Below, piece by piece: positions 25,601 through 38,787 of a DNA stretch of 64,000 nt (the stretch's first letter is position 1; the number at the start of each line of letters is the position of its first letter). The notes under the pieces are model-generated. The model saw only the letters and a list, made by a program, of their open reading frames with translations. It had not been told where the DNA came from and searched no databases. Origin of the DNA: Trichostrongylus colubriformis (taxonomy: Eukaryota > Nematoda > Chromadorea > Rhabditida > Trichostrongylidae); contig OZ022258.1 in NCBI GenBank assembly GCA_963978905.1, positions 47,600,591-47,664,590 of the forward strand. The letters are read 5' to 3'. Made by a program: the position numbers and the translations under genes.

Positions 25601-28600
25601 GCTATTCCCATCGAAGGTTTCAGGCGTTTATATGGGAGCCTATGAAATAGGCAATCTCTTAACCAGGGAAAACGCTCTAAAAGTCCACCATTCAAGGCCA
25701 GCATGAGACAGTAATGTGGTAAAGTGGTAATGAGCTCCACATTATAGCGAAACCTACAATTGTCTGATCCGGCTCCGAGTAAAGCCCTATTTGAGTCACA
25801 ATGGTCACTTTTACATTCCAGTCAACTGAACCTAATGGTCACTTTTACATTCCAGTCAACTAAACCTGTGATTACACCGCCCCCATACCAGTTTTGTGAA
25901 CGGGATACGTCGGCAACCTTCCTCAGCTTGAAGTAGCCATATCGTAGCTATATACCGTAATACGCTGGCAACGGCGGAGGGGGGTAATCGAGTGTATGAT
26001 ATCAAGCAGCACCCGAAGGGACGTCTAAGGGAACTTTCCCACACCACGACACCTGGTCCAAATAAAGTAAATATGCCAAAAAAATATGCGTGTGTACAAG
26101 AGAGCTCTCTCTCTGCTTGAGCTTCAAAACAAGTATGTGTAGATTACTCAGAAGGCTTCCGGGGTTACTACTACCCAGGTGGTCCAGGTGACCACGTAAA
26201 AATAGGCAGTTCAGTGACCGTGAGAAGCTTAGTTCCTTGGTCCTATTACTCGTTGGCTAATGACCCCCTACCTACCAGCTTTTGGGCACTTTGTCAGTGG
26301 ACTCTCGTCCAAGCCACCTGCCAAGCAAACCGTAACGATTTGTGCACGAATAAGGTTTCCGATCGATCATGTGGCCCACTTATGTAGCAATCATGACACC
26401 TTCGAGGTGAATCCCTGTGTCGCCTTGTGTTACAGAAATTCTGCTTCATCGTCGAGGAGCAAGTGGAACCACGCCGCACCACCCACGAAGGGGTGCCTAA
26501 TTGCTGAGTGAGCGTTTTGAGTGACATAATTGTCGACGCCTCGATGAAAACTGGGAAGGGAGGGGGAGGGCTGTTGATGTTGGTAGGGACGCTTCATAGA
26601 AGCTTCTAATTCATGACTCGGTCAGGTCGGTGGTCTTTAAGAGGAGGACCAGTTGGATGACTCCTCATGGAACGAGTTCGTGGCGCCGATTGCGATCATC
26701 ACCAATTGGCGCCTCCACACGTCCGCGATTTACCAACGCCGATTCTATGTGTTTGCGTGTACGTGTGGGGTCCAACTCGTTTAGATTAAGATATTGGTAT
26801 TAGTGTGAAGATTCCCCGCGATTTCCTCAAACAAGGGACGGGAGATATACGTGATTCCTACGCGGAACGAGGATTATGCATCCACTAACGTTCCAGAGGA
26901 ATTCCACAAGGCGAAACCTTGCCCTCTGCAGACAGACTGCTTGTAGCAGTTTTTTCAGAATATTGCTATGACATAAAGTGAAAATTAGTTGGAACCAGTT
27001 TATAGTATAACGTTCATAAAACGAACAATAGGTGGGGTGACATGTCGTGTGCTAAGTTTTTCAAGTCGCATATTCTTGTTCAGCATAATCGTTTATGGCC
27101 TTTGTCAAGGGTGCAAACCAATCCTATTCAATAATAATAATAATAAATCTCTGCCAAACCGTGTAGAATTGATTCCAGAAGAACTAAGCCGCGATTGTGC
27201 ATGGTTCCGGGAGCCAAAAACTGTCAGAGTGAATGAGTGAAGAGAAAACATTATGGGTGACCTTCCGAGAACAAACTGGGTCTCCTGAAACACTCATCGT
27301 AACCAACTTCCATTCACAAGGCTTTTGACAATGACTCAGGCCGACGGGCATCGGAAAAATGCTCAATTGGAGCCACATTACCTTCACCGGTAGGAAAAGT
27401 ACTGTGTGGTCAACAGCAAAAAATGAAGTGTTAGATGACCCTTGAAGTACACTCACAGACCGTAGGTGACTCTGTTGATCCACCTCGCTACCACTACTTG
27501 GCCTTTGCAGATGTAAAGCGTAAAAAGGGGACAAGTTGTGGATGCTGAAAGTACCGCTGCTCAATATAAATCTCGTACAATAATAACGCCTACCAGGTGG
27601 CCGGCCCCTCGCCACGTCATCATTCAGCACCTGATTTTTTTCATTTATGGAAGTCTGCAGCGCAGTGGCATCAAGACCTGGCCCGTTTTACAGATCAACT
27701 TCTGTCCCATGCCAGCAGGGGTCATTGCCATTCATACTAGCAGGTAGTCGATTAATATAGTACTCCAACGCATTCACAAGTCGACCACTGCCACTCATTG
27801 GTATCAACTAGAGGTACAGTGCGTGGTGCAACCCACAGGGATCGACTAGTACGGCAAATCTGTCCATGCGGTAGACCTACGATATATGGAGAATATTAAG
27901 CGCTTAGGGCGTTATTTCCTTTCGCCCCCACCCCCCGTCCCCCCCCCCCTTCTTGGTCACTAATCCTCACCCGTGAAGCCTTGGTGAGTGTAATTGATGT
28001 ATAAGGCTGGTTGTGAGTTACCTCCGGCTGCGTCAATCCAGTAGAGTCCTCATCAGCACTTCATCAATACACTGCCTGCAAGGAACCTCTTGACCAGCTC
28101 CTGGGTCACATCATGAGTACCTTTTGAGCGACATTACCCTTGCGAACCCATTACTCGTGACTATCATAGATTCAGAGTCGCAATTTCATGTTTTTCATAT
28201 AGAAAAAGCCGTTCGAAACTGACAAAGAAGCGCATCGCTTTAGAATCCACACCCCACCACCGCCCCTCCCCGGAATGGTGTTCGCGACGCATTCATTACG
28301 TTCGGTCAATTGAGTGCTAGAAACCTCTTTCACGTCCCCTCGTTCACATCGTCGTTACTGTGGCCTTTTCACCCCACGAAAACGAGTCTTTCGCTCCCCA
28401 AAGGAAATGCGAACAACCAGAAAATTTGAAGGGTCGATTTCTACATGTCAAAAACGTAGACTTCACTTTAACAATGCCGATTGACTAGAATGCAGGCAAT
28501 TTCGTCAGAATTACTTAGGTGGTCTTAGGTTGAGGGCTCTACAGTTATTTCTTTCTCGAATTCCTTTCTCTGCACTGATAATCAAAACGAATTCTGGAGG

Positions 28601-31600
28601 TTTACTGCTTCGGTAATGGAACCACTGTTGTCCCAAATGGCCAACAAGAGACCGTCAGGAGATAGTCCCTGGAAGATGGCACAAAATGTGAGGTATGTTG
28701 GAGTTGCTCAAGCGAAGTCCAAAGCGAAATAGCTGCTCCGGAATGCGCCACGAACTCGACATCCATTCGTGGTTTAAGCCATGAATGGACACCGAAGGGA
28801 ATATACGGCAGTTTAGGAAGGCAATGCATGTACAGAAAGATTTCACCATCCACATCCCAAAGAACATGGCATTAATTCCGTCACTTTGAAGCCACATGCG
28901 TTCACTCACTCATGTAATGAATCGTACTGGCGCGTATAAGAAGAATAAAGGTCGTCCATCGTCACTGCGCCATTAACGCCCGCATCGTCTCACCAAAAAG
29001 TGTCAAATGGGAAATAAAATTATCAAAGACGGGAGGATGAGGGGAACCCGTCTGAGGGAACGATCGCCCTTCCCACGGATTGAAGGTCAGGCTGTGTTCT
29101 GATTCAGAGCGCAGAGACACCTATACGATTACGATGGCGATTACTCACATCTTACCGACCAAGAACGTTGCCGAACTCTGCAGAACCATGCAAAAATCTC
29201 GCCTCGACAGGACCACACCTATTATGAGTCATCCAAACTGATTTCTCATTATTCAATTTCATCACAATTTTTACTGCGTAGAACTGTTGGCTGAACACCC
29301 CGTCATCTTGTGAGCGTCACTGTCGTCTCTTAACCTTAGGGTAATCAAATGCGGGTACGGTGACGGGATAGATCTGTTCCAGTTTGAATGATATCAGACA
29401 AGTCCCTTTAGAGCTGCATCTTATAGCAACGGATATAATACCGCTCACAAAACCTGAACAACTTGTTCAAAGCTCAAAGCCCTGCCCTGGGTTGTGAAAC
29501 GTAAACCAAGCAGATGATCGTCCTTGAGTCTCAATCGATGAGAGATGGTGAGGGGGAGCACGGAAAAATGGGTACAGAGGTTCTTAAACAGAGAAATTTG
29601 ACGATAAGTATCAATAATGGACTCGCCTATCGCACCCCAATTGTCCTCAATCCACGTCTTAGCTGAACAAACCATTGAGATCAGCTTGATATGCGAATAA
29701 TTGCCCCAACAAACAAATAAAACGAATAATTGCCCCAACAAACAAATAAACAAGTCGCTCTTCATCTGGCACTTTATGCGCCCGAATTAGTAAAGCACTG
29801 ATGCAGCGAAGGATTCGATAAAGGAATTAACTTGATGCACCGGACCCACCCAATCACATCTGCCACTTTGTTCGTTGAACAGTGCAGCACGCTCCAGATA
29901 ACTGGCGGGATTCCAGTCTCAAATCTGATTTCGGCAAGCTCTAAATGAAGTGAACAGTTACTTCTCTACTGGAGGATCAAAAATGCCTATAAAAACACTC
30001 ATGAAATATCAACCAATTTTATTTTCTATGAATCTTCCAGAAGACTTTTCTATGGAATCAGAATTACCCATAGTTCCTATTCTTAGGAATGTAATGTTGT
30101 GGGAATAGGGAACATCAATACCTTCCGTAGTCAGTATGAATCAGGAACCAGAAAAATCAGAACCAATTCTGTAAAGGGCGAATTCATCATAATCGAATCA
30201 TAAACGACATGTGCAAAGAATCCAATTGCCTCAGTGTTTTGCGTCAGAAACAGTGCCATTCAAGCAACGTAGGTTCTACTACCGGCGGGAATTGCTGGGT
30301 ACTGAAAATTGCCAGTTTTAGTAGATGGGATGGAGGGCAAAGTCGGAGAAATGAGACTTGTCACCCACAGCTCGACGTGAAAGTCCAATGAGCACAAAAA
30401 AATAGCACTAAAAAATTGGAAGACAGTTGGATCATTTACGTCTCTGCAGTTCAATTTTAGTTTCTCCGAGCTTTAGCTTGTCCGCGTTCATTTGGTATTC
30501 ACAGGTTTCCGCCAGACTGCACCCTCTGGGATGAGACACCTGATGGGTGCTATCGCAGTGGAGGGGGAGGGGGCATACCACTATGGGTTATTTTCACCTG
30601 AGTCTAGGGAAAAAAGGAACCCCTTCTTCGTTCCATCGAATCTTAGACAAAAGTGTATGCCTGAATGTGGAGATTGACTCCTTAACGACCCTTTCAAGAT
30701 TTAGATAAGCAACTTTTTATAAGATGTCCCCCCCCCCTTATTGTGATGGCACCACCTGGGTTTATTCTCGCACACGAGATACAGGAACATCGTATGATGT
30801 CAGAATCATGATGCCGTGCCGAGAGCAATCAAGCCTTCCTCAGATCCCTCATGCTCCTTCAAAGGTTCAGGTTTACGTTCACTTTGAGCATCCAAAGCAC
30901 AAGATTCCCTTTCTGTTGCCGAGCTTAGTTAGACATCGTAGTACGGCCCTCCGTATTCCATTCCATCCAGATCGTGATGGAATAGCATCAGCTCATCGGC
31001 AAAAGAGCCTTTTATCTTGAAACGCTACCTGTTTTTCACGTCCCACTTCGAAGACAATAAATCCAGATGATTGAATTGTAATCGATCCGAAGTTCGACGT
31101 TAAAAGAACAAGATTGCTTCTTCAGTCAGGCAACAGGCCACCCAGCCAGCCTATGTATATGCCTGTGTGTCTGTGTGTGTTGCAGATGTGTCCCACTTGT
31201 ACGGAGCGGTAATTGACGTTAGCGAAGGGCGATAAACCGGAACTGAATGCATTCAAATAGTACAACGACGTATTGTTGCGAAGCTAAACGGACAGGGCCA
31301 GGCTAGACGATCCTGGACAGGTTTCTTAAGCAGATTCATTGCATGGATACGCTGGTCTCACGAATCCAATCAAGGAGGTGATATGACGATTCAGTCTGAC
31401 GACCTATTCCAGACTTTGAATAGCATTCGTCACATTCCTGCGACGGAGGGGTAGTCAAAAACAAGCAGATTTTCATGGTTTGATGCACAAGCATCAAATC
31501 GCAATGACACAGACCATTAGGCGATCAGGATTCAGCTTCGTGGGGACTGAAGACTCGTAGAGTTTTCATGAGCGACCAACAACATGAGGTCTGGATTCTG

Positions 31601-34600
31601 AGACTCAAGTGGATAACTCGAGAACTTGGGATCCATAGTCCACTTTCACCATGACGTTCAATAAAGGTAACAAGCTGACTATCCACGATTCATATCAGCA
31701 CCCACCAGTCGCTCTTTTAAGATTAGTCATCGGAGCTCAGACCTAAGAATAGTGGCTTGTAAGCATCTTTTATAACAAATAACAGCAGCATGCCCGTCAC
31801 AAAAGACCTGAAACCTCATCGAAGAAATCGTCCACAGGAATTCCATGATTTCACTTCCCCCTGAAAATCACATTACTAGCATGAATAGCAACGAGAAGAA
31901 CCGAAAATTTTTTCAATCCAAACCAGATATAGGAAAAGTGGAAGGAGAGCATCTCATAAGAATTCCCGCCATAGCATCTAAACAAGCGTCAGTGGGCATA
32001 AGGCTGTTCAAAATTTTCGCGCTCAGTGTTGATTTGTCACTCTGAGTCTCTGACCACGTGACTGTCGCCTCTTTGCTCCTCTGCTCTCTTGCGTCCACAC
32101 CCATTCGTACGCACCACCACGTGATCCGTATTTTGGGGAGCTCTATCTCAATTAGATTCTTATACATGCGTGTCAAACTTTGGAAGCGGTCCTTAGTTAG
32201 CAAATATAACATGGACGTGTAGATAACAGAAGAACACCGATATCCGTGAAAGAGATTCCTCGGGGATTTCAGGGGATCCTTGGGTAAATTCAAGGGTTTG
32301 CGTGGAGGTAAAGATGTACGAGCTTTCCTCTACAAAAACTATGCATGGAGTGCATACCGCAAACCTAGCAGGCATTTAATTTTTCATCAGTCCGAAAAAT
32401 TCAACAGTGCCTCTCCTTCATGTCGCTGGAGGCTATCCGCCGTCATAAACCACGAAGCCAGAGCACGGATTCAGATAGGAAACAGAGTACGTGGCATTTC
32501 CGAAGAGATTACTTACCCATGACACTTGATGATACCATTCTCATTTTCCTCTACAAACACGGGCTTACTTCGGTGTAATAAGAATAATACTCGGACATTC
32601 TAACCCCTGTATTCTCCCAAATCCCAACGCCACATTTCACTGCTACCCTAAATCACAGCTCGGCCACATATTTTCGCAGCAACTGCGCAATAGCAAAGAC
32701 ATAAATCTTCGAAATTTCACTCAAGCTAGACTATCTACCCAATCGAACTCTCACTGTATGCGGACTTTTTCGCTCAATGACCGTGCTCAGTTGGCGATTT
32801 ACGAGCAATGATTTATGGCTTTCAACCCTAGCTAGAGCTAGAATTTATCCAGCTTTCCTTCATCGAGAAGGGGTGTTAAAACAGTACCAAGTAATGGAAT
32901 AAAAGCAGATGTTCAATAGGCGAAAATTGAAATCGATAGGACCCACTCAAAACCCCGTTCCCGTTGCCACCGTAGTTCTGGGTTGATAGCCAGTTGTAAC
33001 CATAGTCACTGCATATAATCGTGACAGGTATTCCGTTCAGTAGGCAAGGTATTCCTCTGGACCATCCATGATCGCCATCTCGACAGGAAGATTAGCGTAT
33101 ACTAACTCATCGCGGAAGATACCAACGAGTGTTTTGCGATTACGTCTACAATCCCAAAACGTTACCAAGTTCATGGCTCATCTCAAATGGACTGATTAGC
33201 CCAGATTAGCTAAGTTTCCACCGATAAGCAAAGTGTATAGAATATCGGCCATAAAGGGACGATCATCCTTCTAATGGTCTGGCAACACGACCTCATCGGC
33301 TAGAAGGGGTGCCGTGACGTATGAGCTCCGAAAAAACCGTCAGGATGGACTCCAAAAATTTTGATTGCACACCTCATTTGTCGCTTCCGACCTTCCACCT
33401 CTTTGACCCCACTTCATTTTTGAGAATACAACACCTATTCAACCAGCCAAATATGAGTCACCTCTCAAACTATGAAGTTTTACTCCGAATTGGGAGTTCT
33501 GTGATGCAGTCGAAGTCGTACAAATGTGATGCTTGCTCTGCCGCCTTAATGCCTCCATTGGAATACGCTTCAGGTTCATTACATAAAGCCCCACCCTATC
33601 ATAAGCTCCAAAGGTTTATTATTCAATTCTCAGCAATCTGTCGTTTATTCACTCAATCATTCCATCACCTTTACACGAGAGCATCACATCCACATCATAG
33701 AATATATCACTGATGAGGACTAGTTTATGTTCTATGCTGAGACGGTCCATACCCACTTCATTACCTAGCACAATTCAAGGAACCGGCCACGAAAAATTGA
33801 GTTTCTTTGTTATTCATATATTTATGTTGTACTTGCCTAGTGAGGACCGTATGCAATGTTTCACGCCAAAAAAATGAGAATTCGGTCAAGGTACAGCCTT
33901 CCGAATTCTTAGCCGGGTGGGCGAGGTCCCTAAGTAATAAGCCCCCTCCCGTCGTCTGCCGCGGTAGGGAACGGAGAGTGTGACTGTAAGCTTCTCTTCT
34001 TACAATGCGTCTGCGACCACGGCGGACGAAGGGGTGGGCACCTGCCCTGAGGTCCCGCCCACCCGGCCAAGAATATTCACGTTTTTTCGCGAAAAAATTT
34101 GCATATCCCCGCTTTAGACAAATACAACATAAATACATGGGTTAAAGAAAAACTCACTTTTCCGTGGACGATTTCTTTAATCGTTATGATCTCTTTCAAC
34201 AATACACCCGAATGACCTCACTGACATTTATTTTTCTGATAGGTCTAGGAACTGGTACATTAGCTGAGAAATTTGCTGTCGAACCGGTTTTCTGAACTGA
34301 GATCCAATCGAACTGAGACAGTTTGCTATATGTACTTTATGGTATTGTTACTCATTAACTGAGAGACACCCGAATTGGTTTACCACAAAATATGTCAAGT
34401 TTCGGGGTAGGTACGTGTTTACGACTTTAGATCGTTACCGCATTCTAAAAGTAGCGAGTGATCAAAGTGCAAATTTGCACATTATGGCAGGTTTATCACC
34501 TACATACATATCCTGCGTTGGCTCGATAAACTCCTGAAAGGCAGTTGCTCATGTACGGCGCTTTTCCTGTTTCTCTATGTCTCTGAATAAGCAGTTACAG

Positions 34601-36862
34601 AGCATATTCTTATTAATTATTATTAAAGCTGTTCTCCTTTGCAACCTGGTCAAGACAACTTGAGCTGCGTCAAATTAAAGCCCCTTGTAGCCCTTCCAGC
34701 CATAAAAAACGGTAAAAGAAATGTTAATCCTTCGTAAAACTGAGCCTCCTTTCACCAAGATTTTCAGGGTCGCACGCCATAAAAGCGAGAAAGGAGGGCG
34801 AATGGAAGGGGCTAGACACTAACTTCGTCAATCTTTTACACTATTCAAGTCCAAATAAAGTGCTAGAAGCCTTGTTGTATTTTCTATAGTTTGCCGCACT
34901 ATCCTTCTTGATCATCAACTGAGGGAGTGACTTATGAGGATGGGCGGGTTTTTTCCCAATGGAGCATACCAGTCATTATTCACCTGTGACCGTAAAACTG
35001 ACAATGATCATCATTCAAAAAGGTTTTCATAAACTCGATGAATAGGGATAATCGATCTAACCATTCTATCGTGGTTACCTCCAACTTTAAAGTGGGTAGT
35101 CTTGTGGGGGCTGATATGAAAACCACTTCTAATCACTGTAATATCCTGAACATCGGTTCTCATGAGTTCGAGTATACGGTTCCGCTTCCCCCACAAGCGT
35201 AGGTCGCTAGCTCAATTCTTAGCTTTCAAGTAAAATCCCCCCCCCCTTCCCTATGGCTGCAAACCTCATAATATAATTACAATTGCTACCTCGAAACCTC
35301 AGATTACATAGGAGTAGAGGTGGACATTCTGGAAAAATCCATCGAACACAATCTTTATTCCGTAGCAATTCTGCAAACCAGACTGATGCAGTCTCGCAGC
35401 GATTCATGGAACTAAAAAAAGCCAACGGAAGCTGTTTTTTCAGCAATCAAAACTGGATAGGATAGGCGACTTGCAGCTAGAGCTATCAACAAATGCTTGA
35501 TGAATAGCTCGTCGAAACGTTCACAACACTGCCATAATATCCAAATCTTGATGATCTGCTATCCCATCTCAACCAGTTTTTGACAGATATGGGGATTCCA
35601 GTCAACCCACCTCTTGAAAGTTATTACTCCTCCTTCGTCTTTGACTGCAGCCCATTAACTATGCTAGGTCACACTTTGCCCAGTAAAGGAAACTTTGCGT
35701 CCAAAAACAGGGTGGTTGAACTCCAGCTGAAGTTACGCTTCTTAATTTTTCTAGAACAATAGAATAATTCGATGTAGGAGGTCAGAAAGGACGCATGCCA
35801 CAGTATGCACCATTCTGCACCAGTCGTGGAATAGTAATCTTAGCAGATTACTTGCATGATCTCACCGTTCACCATAAGTCATCTAGCCAAAATTTCCTAT
35901 AAATACAAGAAAATGGTTAGATTTATGCGGCAAAACCCGTAATCCCCACCGCTTAATGCTTAAGCCGCTTGAGAATCCGGTCCCGAACAAGCTGACGTTG
36001 GAATATGAGAAAAAGACCAAGGATGATCCTAATCGCCATCTTTCGAGTGTGACAGGCCTCAAATAACTATAGAATGCACTCGAGGCACTTTTCCTCCACA
36101 TATAAGTTCATCACCCAGAACTGACAAAATATGAAAGGTTGCCAAACAACACTACAATCTCTGTCATTTCAGGTACTGACAAAGGTGTCCGGAGTCCGCA
36201 GGGATCGTCGTCAAGCCGGTTATTCTTCAGCGGGAGTGGAAGGTGGTGTGGAATCATCTCATCAAGGAGTGTGCTGTGGATGTGGTGTATCACCACAAGG
36301 ACCACCTGGTGCACCCGGTCCCGATGGTGAGAATGGAGCCGATGGTGAGCCAGGAATGCCTGGACGAGATGGTCCTGACGCACCTCCAGCCACCCCACCA
36401 CCACAGCATGAGTTCTGCTTTGACTGCCCCGACGGACCTCCAGGTCCACCAGGAGCACCAGGACCTAAAGGACCACCAGGAAACCCTGGTTCTCCAGGAG
36501 CTGATGCTGACGGAGGTAGCCGAGGACCACCAGGTCCACCTGGACCTCCTGGTCCTCCTGGAGCCGACGGAGCTCCAGGAAATCCTGGCGCTCCTGGAGC
36601 GCCAGGTAAGCTCAACGAGGTACCCGGACCAAATGGACCACCTGGACCTCCCGGACCTCCCGGACCACCAGGACCAGACGGACAACCTGGAAGTAATGGA
36701 AACCCAGGAGCAGACGGACCACCAGGACCACCTGGAGACAGCGGAGCACCTGGAGCACCTGGACAGCCTGGAGGACCCGGACCAGATGGACCGAGCGGAG
36801 ATCGTGGACCAAGTGGAGGCTGTGACCACTGTCCACCACCTCGAACTGCTCCCGGATATTAA
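22576..36862 (+). CDS. Cuticle collagen (Col_cuticle_N plus Gly-X-Y), 3 exons, 303 aa
   Basis: Structural collagen of the nematode cuticle, made by hypodermis, secreted and cross-linked. CDS = 22576-22628, 24065-24233 and 36173-36862; phases 2 and 0 match at both junctions and no stop interrupts. In order: short acidic/basic N-terminus (1-18), membrane-anchor segment (about 19-44), conserved pre-collagen region ending in REVTRTQ (74), a basic processing site RRDRR (83-87), a CCGCG cysteine cluster (108-112), a first Gly-X-Y block from about 117, a break with CFDC (156-159), two further Gly-X-Y blocks broken by KLNEVP, and the C-terminal CDHC...TAPGY. Length is typical of the family. Introns are about 1.4 kb and 11.9 kb; the second is extraordinary for this family, where introns are usually tens to hundreds of bases. 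Individual paralogue identity cannot be assigned. The junction across the long intron is inferred from continuity of frame and family order. Confidence 0.9.
24065..24233 (+). CDS. Collagen exon 2 (Col_cuticle_N domain)
   Basis: Acceptor GTTTTCAG ends at 24064. The first base completes the split Arg codon; the exon then reads [16 protein letters not shown] and continues through YNYMQHMQ and [18 protein letters not shown]. The hydrophobic run is the membrane/anchor segment, and the Cys plus the IW...REVT pattern is the conserved end of the nematode cuticle collagen N-terminal domain. It ends in phase 0 before the donor GTCAGC. Confidence 0.92.
25800..25867 (+). repeat. 34 bp direct tandem duplication
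   Basis: AATGGTCACTTTTACATTCC plus 14 more bases occurs twice in a row with one difference (CTGAACCT / CTAAACCT), which implies a recent event. Confidence 0.92.
29694..29751 (+). repeat. 29 bp direct tandem duplication
   Basis: CGAATAATTGCCCCAACAAA followed by CAAATAAA occurs twice, nearly identical. Confidence 0.92.
30540..30765. repeat. MITE-like element with G-tract inverted ends (about 220 bp)
   Basis: GGTGCTATCGCAGTGGAGGG...GGGCAT at the left is matched by the complement of ATGTCCCCCC...TTATTGTGATGGCACC at the right. The same core (TGCGATAGCGCC after a C-rich run) occurs singly at about 2.96 and 16.73 kb. Confidence 0.6.
32130..32250 (-). repeat. Foldback family, degenerate arm
   Basis: On the minus strand, CCATGTTATATTTGCTAACT, then AAGGACCGCTTCCAAAGTTT, parallels the ATGTTGTATTTGCCTAATG...GGACCGTATGC...TTTCACGC core of the foldback family. 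It is diverged and only partial. Confidence 0.45.
33774..34180. repeat. Foldback element, complete (407 bp), inside collagen intron 2
   Basis: The left end TTCAAGGAACCGGCCACGAA pairs with the right end TTCCGTGGACGATTTCTTTA. Arms carry ATATATTTATGTTGTACTTG and its complement. Same family as the copies at 7.1, 9.9, 13.8 and 51.4 kb. Confidence 0.82.
36173..36862 (+). CDS. Collagen exon 3 (triple-helix region and stop)
   Basis: Acceptor CATTTCAG ends at 36172. Reads [17 protein letters not shown], then CCGCG, Gly-X-Y repeats with two short interruptions, [13 protein letters not shown] and TAA. An ATG lies 42 bases upstream in the same open frame (36131), but it lies before the acceptor and would lack the N-terminal domain, so the spliced form is preferred. 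Codon use is strongly biased to CCA and GGA, as in highly expressed collagens, unlike the surrounding DNA. Long open frames on the opposite strand here are shadows of the repeats. Confidence 0.95.
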   Translation, partial: VLTKVSGVRRDRRQAGYSSAGVEGGVESSHQGVCCGCGVSPQGPPGAPGPDGENGADGEPGMPGRDGPDAPPATPPPQHEFCFDCPDGPPGPPGAPGPKGPPGNPGSPGADADGGSRGPPGPPGPPGPPGADGAPGNPGAPGAPGKLNEVPGPNGPPGPPGPPGPPGPDGQPGSNGNPGADGPPGPPGDSGAPGAPGQPGGPGPDGPSGDRGPSGGCDHCPPPRTAPGY

Positions 36863-36989
36863 ACACCTATCAATTGTGACATGTCTTTATCCTTTGATGT
36901 ACCATTTCCGTGTGAATGGAATGCGAGCGATCGGGTTGCTCCGTTGTGGCGCCCTTCATTTAAGCTATTTAGTCATGAATTTCATTACA

Positions 36990-36995
36990 AATAAA
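36990..36995 (+). terminator. Polyadenylation signal of the collagen gene
   Basis: AATAAA about 128 bases after the collagen stop codon, at a normal distance for a nematode 3' end. It is the only canonical hexamer noticed close downstream on this strand. Confidence 0.6.
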
Positions 36996-36999
36996 CGAC

Positions 37000-38787
37000 A
37001 ATACACTGTTCGACAAAATACGGTATAGCTAATAACCACACGCCCACACTTCCTGCCAGATCAATATTTTCAATTTCATGTATTATTTACTAGAATTTTG
37101 CTTGAATTTCATATTGTGGTTTGAGATCTTGTACGTACTGCTTTTGCCACTTGTTTTATCAATAAGCGTGAGGATTATTGATTAATATGGTCCCGCTTCG
37201 ATGAGATTATCTTCGATAATGAAACGTGCATGCACTTTTCTGGTAAAATAAAGCATTGCCGACACATTGCGCATCAGGCACAAAACTATTGGGGCACCAA
37301 GAGCACATGAAAGCGAAAAATAGGGCCGCATTACTATAGGTGTCGCTATCTCCTAGAAAGAGCCGTTGATCGATACACATATTATGTATTGCTATCAGGA
37401 CACAAGTACCTCCCAAAACTAGCTTTTAGCTTGTTGAGGATGCTTCGAGGGGAGCGCTCGCCGAGTGAGCGCCATATTCCTGTCAATCCAACCCCCAAAA
37501 CACGGCCTTCTTGACGGGGAATAGGGGAGGGGGGCCGGAATGGTTGGTTCATCTACCTTGGAACTCCTTTCTTTCCTAGACTCCGGTAGAAATCACATCC
37601 CATGTCTCACAATTGTTTATTTATGTCGTCTCCACACCTCCGTTACTCTTCTTTTAACTGTGCTCAAACACGGATGCATTGATCCCGAGATACTTGCCCT
37701 CGTATCATTTATCAACATAGTACTACCATTTGGGGAAGGCCAACATAGTCCTTTGTCTTACTCTTAAGGAGGGTAGGTAGAGATAGGGACCCCCTCTTAA
37801 GTTGAGCAAAAAAGCGGTCTCCCCTGAATCCAGAGAGTTTCCTCGACGTTCTTTCCTCCGCGCCTAATGAAATTGAGTTCATACATTGCGGTGCCGGCGG
37901 CGAAGCGAGGCTCCGTCTCCGCCTATGCCACTCTGCCTCACTGTCTGGAACGCAGCCACGCCCTGCCGGCGCAACGTATGAACGCGGTCTGAGCCTACAC
38001 TACTATATCCGCTACCGATGAAAGGAAATTGACGTAGAACCCTTGACTCCATTAGCACCAAAATATTTTACTATGTTGCAATTCTAACAGATTACAGGGA
38101 ACTAACCATACTTTCTTGATAGAGCACACAACAGTCATCATGTCTTATAACTGAATTTACACATGATTTTAAGGCAACTTGCTCCTCATAACTAGTACTC
38201 TTTCTATTCCGCAACAAATTCCTCATTAAGAATTTATTTGCCTAGTATTGCTGATAACTTTGTTGTTTGCTACAAAAACAGCTGCGAAGCACCAGTGATT
38301 GACATTGCAAGCTACTAATTATGAATCCTGAATAGGAAGTACGATAACACGAAATCTTTTCAATGCAACTGGCTGAGCAACATTTCCCAGAATTGTCCGA
38401 TGATCTAATTTCAAGAATTTAGAGCACTGATGATAACCTTATCATCACATATAACCACTGCAACAATTGATATCAATTTTTATTTACACCACCTATATCA
38501 TACGGCGACATTCTTGAAAACTCGCTTCCGCTCCAAATCACCTGTTCGCGAACCATTGATCCTGAAAAATGCTGTTCACTACAAAGTCACCACTTACAGC
38601 CATGATTCATGCGACATTAGCTCTTCAGTACGGGCACTGCCATGCGCGCAGAGGGTGACCCCCACTTCCCTTACAAAAAAAAAGGATAAAGGAGGTATTA
38701 TGAAGAACGGAATAAGTATGAAGGAAGCTATGAAGGCAAACAAGACACAACCTCCACAGACACAAGTCTAGCACTCTGCTTCCCTAA
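37000..38787. other. Intergenic, downstream of the collagen gene
   Basis: No gene recognised. A GC-rich patch at 37.88-37.99 kb contains, on the minus strand, GGCAGAGTGGCATAGGCGGA, which loosely recalls the SINE-like heads. Confidence 0.35.

Larger units (their letters stand above)
24234..36172 (+). other. Collagen intron 2, 11.9 kb
   Basis: Bounded by GTCAGC and TTTCAG and joined in phase 0. It contains a 34 bp tandem duplication (25.8 kb), a 29 bp duplication (29.7 kb), C-tract elements (27.9, 30.5-30.8, 35.2 kb), one degenerate foldback arm (32.1 kb) and one complete foldback element (33.8 kb). No nested gene could be supported on either strand; the longest frames here (27184-27630 minus, 33321-33713 plus) match no family I recognise. 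Confidence 0.6.

Noticed and set aside
27184..27630. 148-codon minus-strand frame inside the collagen intron
   Set aside because: No recognisable family, signal or splice signals; could be a decayed repeat, but nothing supports a gene.
36131..36172. ATG at 36131 as the start of a single-exon collagen
   Set aside because: The 42 bases lie before a strong TTTCAG acceptor and would give a collagen without the required N-terminal domain, which exists at 24.1 kb in matching phase.
36243..37028. Long overlapping frames on both strands over the collagen exon (261, 179 and 117 codons)
   Set aside because: They are out-of-frame shadows of the Gly-X-Y repeat; the spliced collagen frame explains the codon bias.
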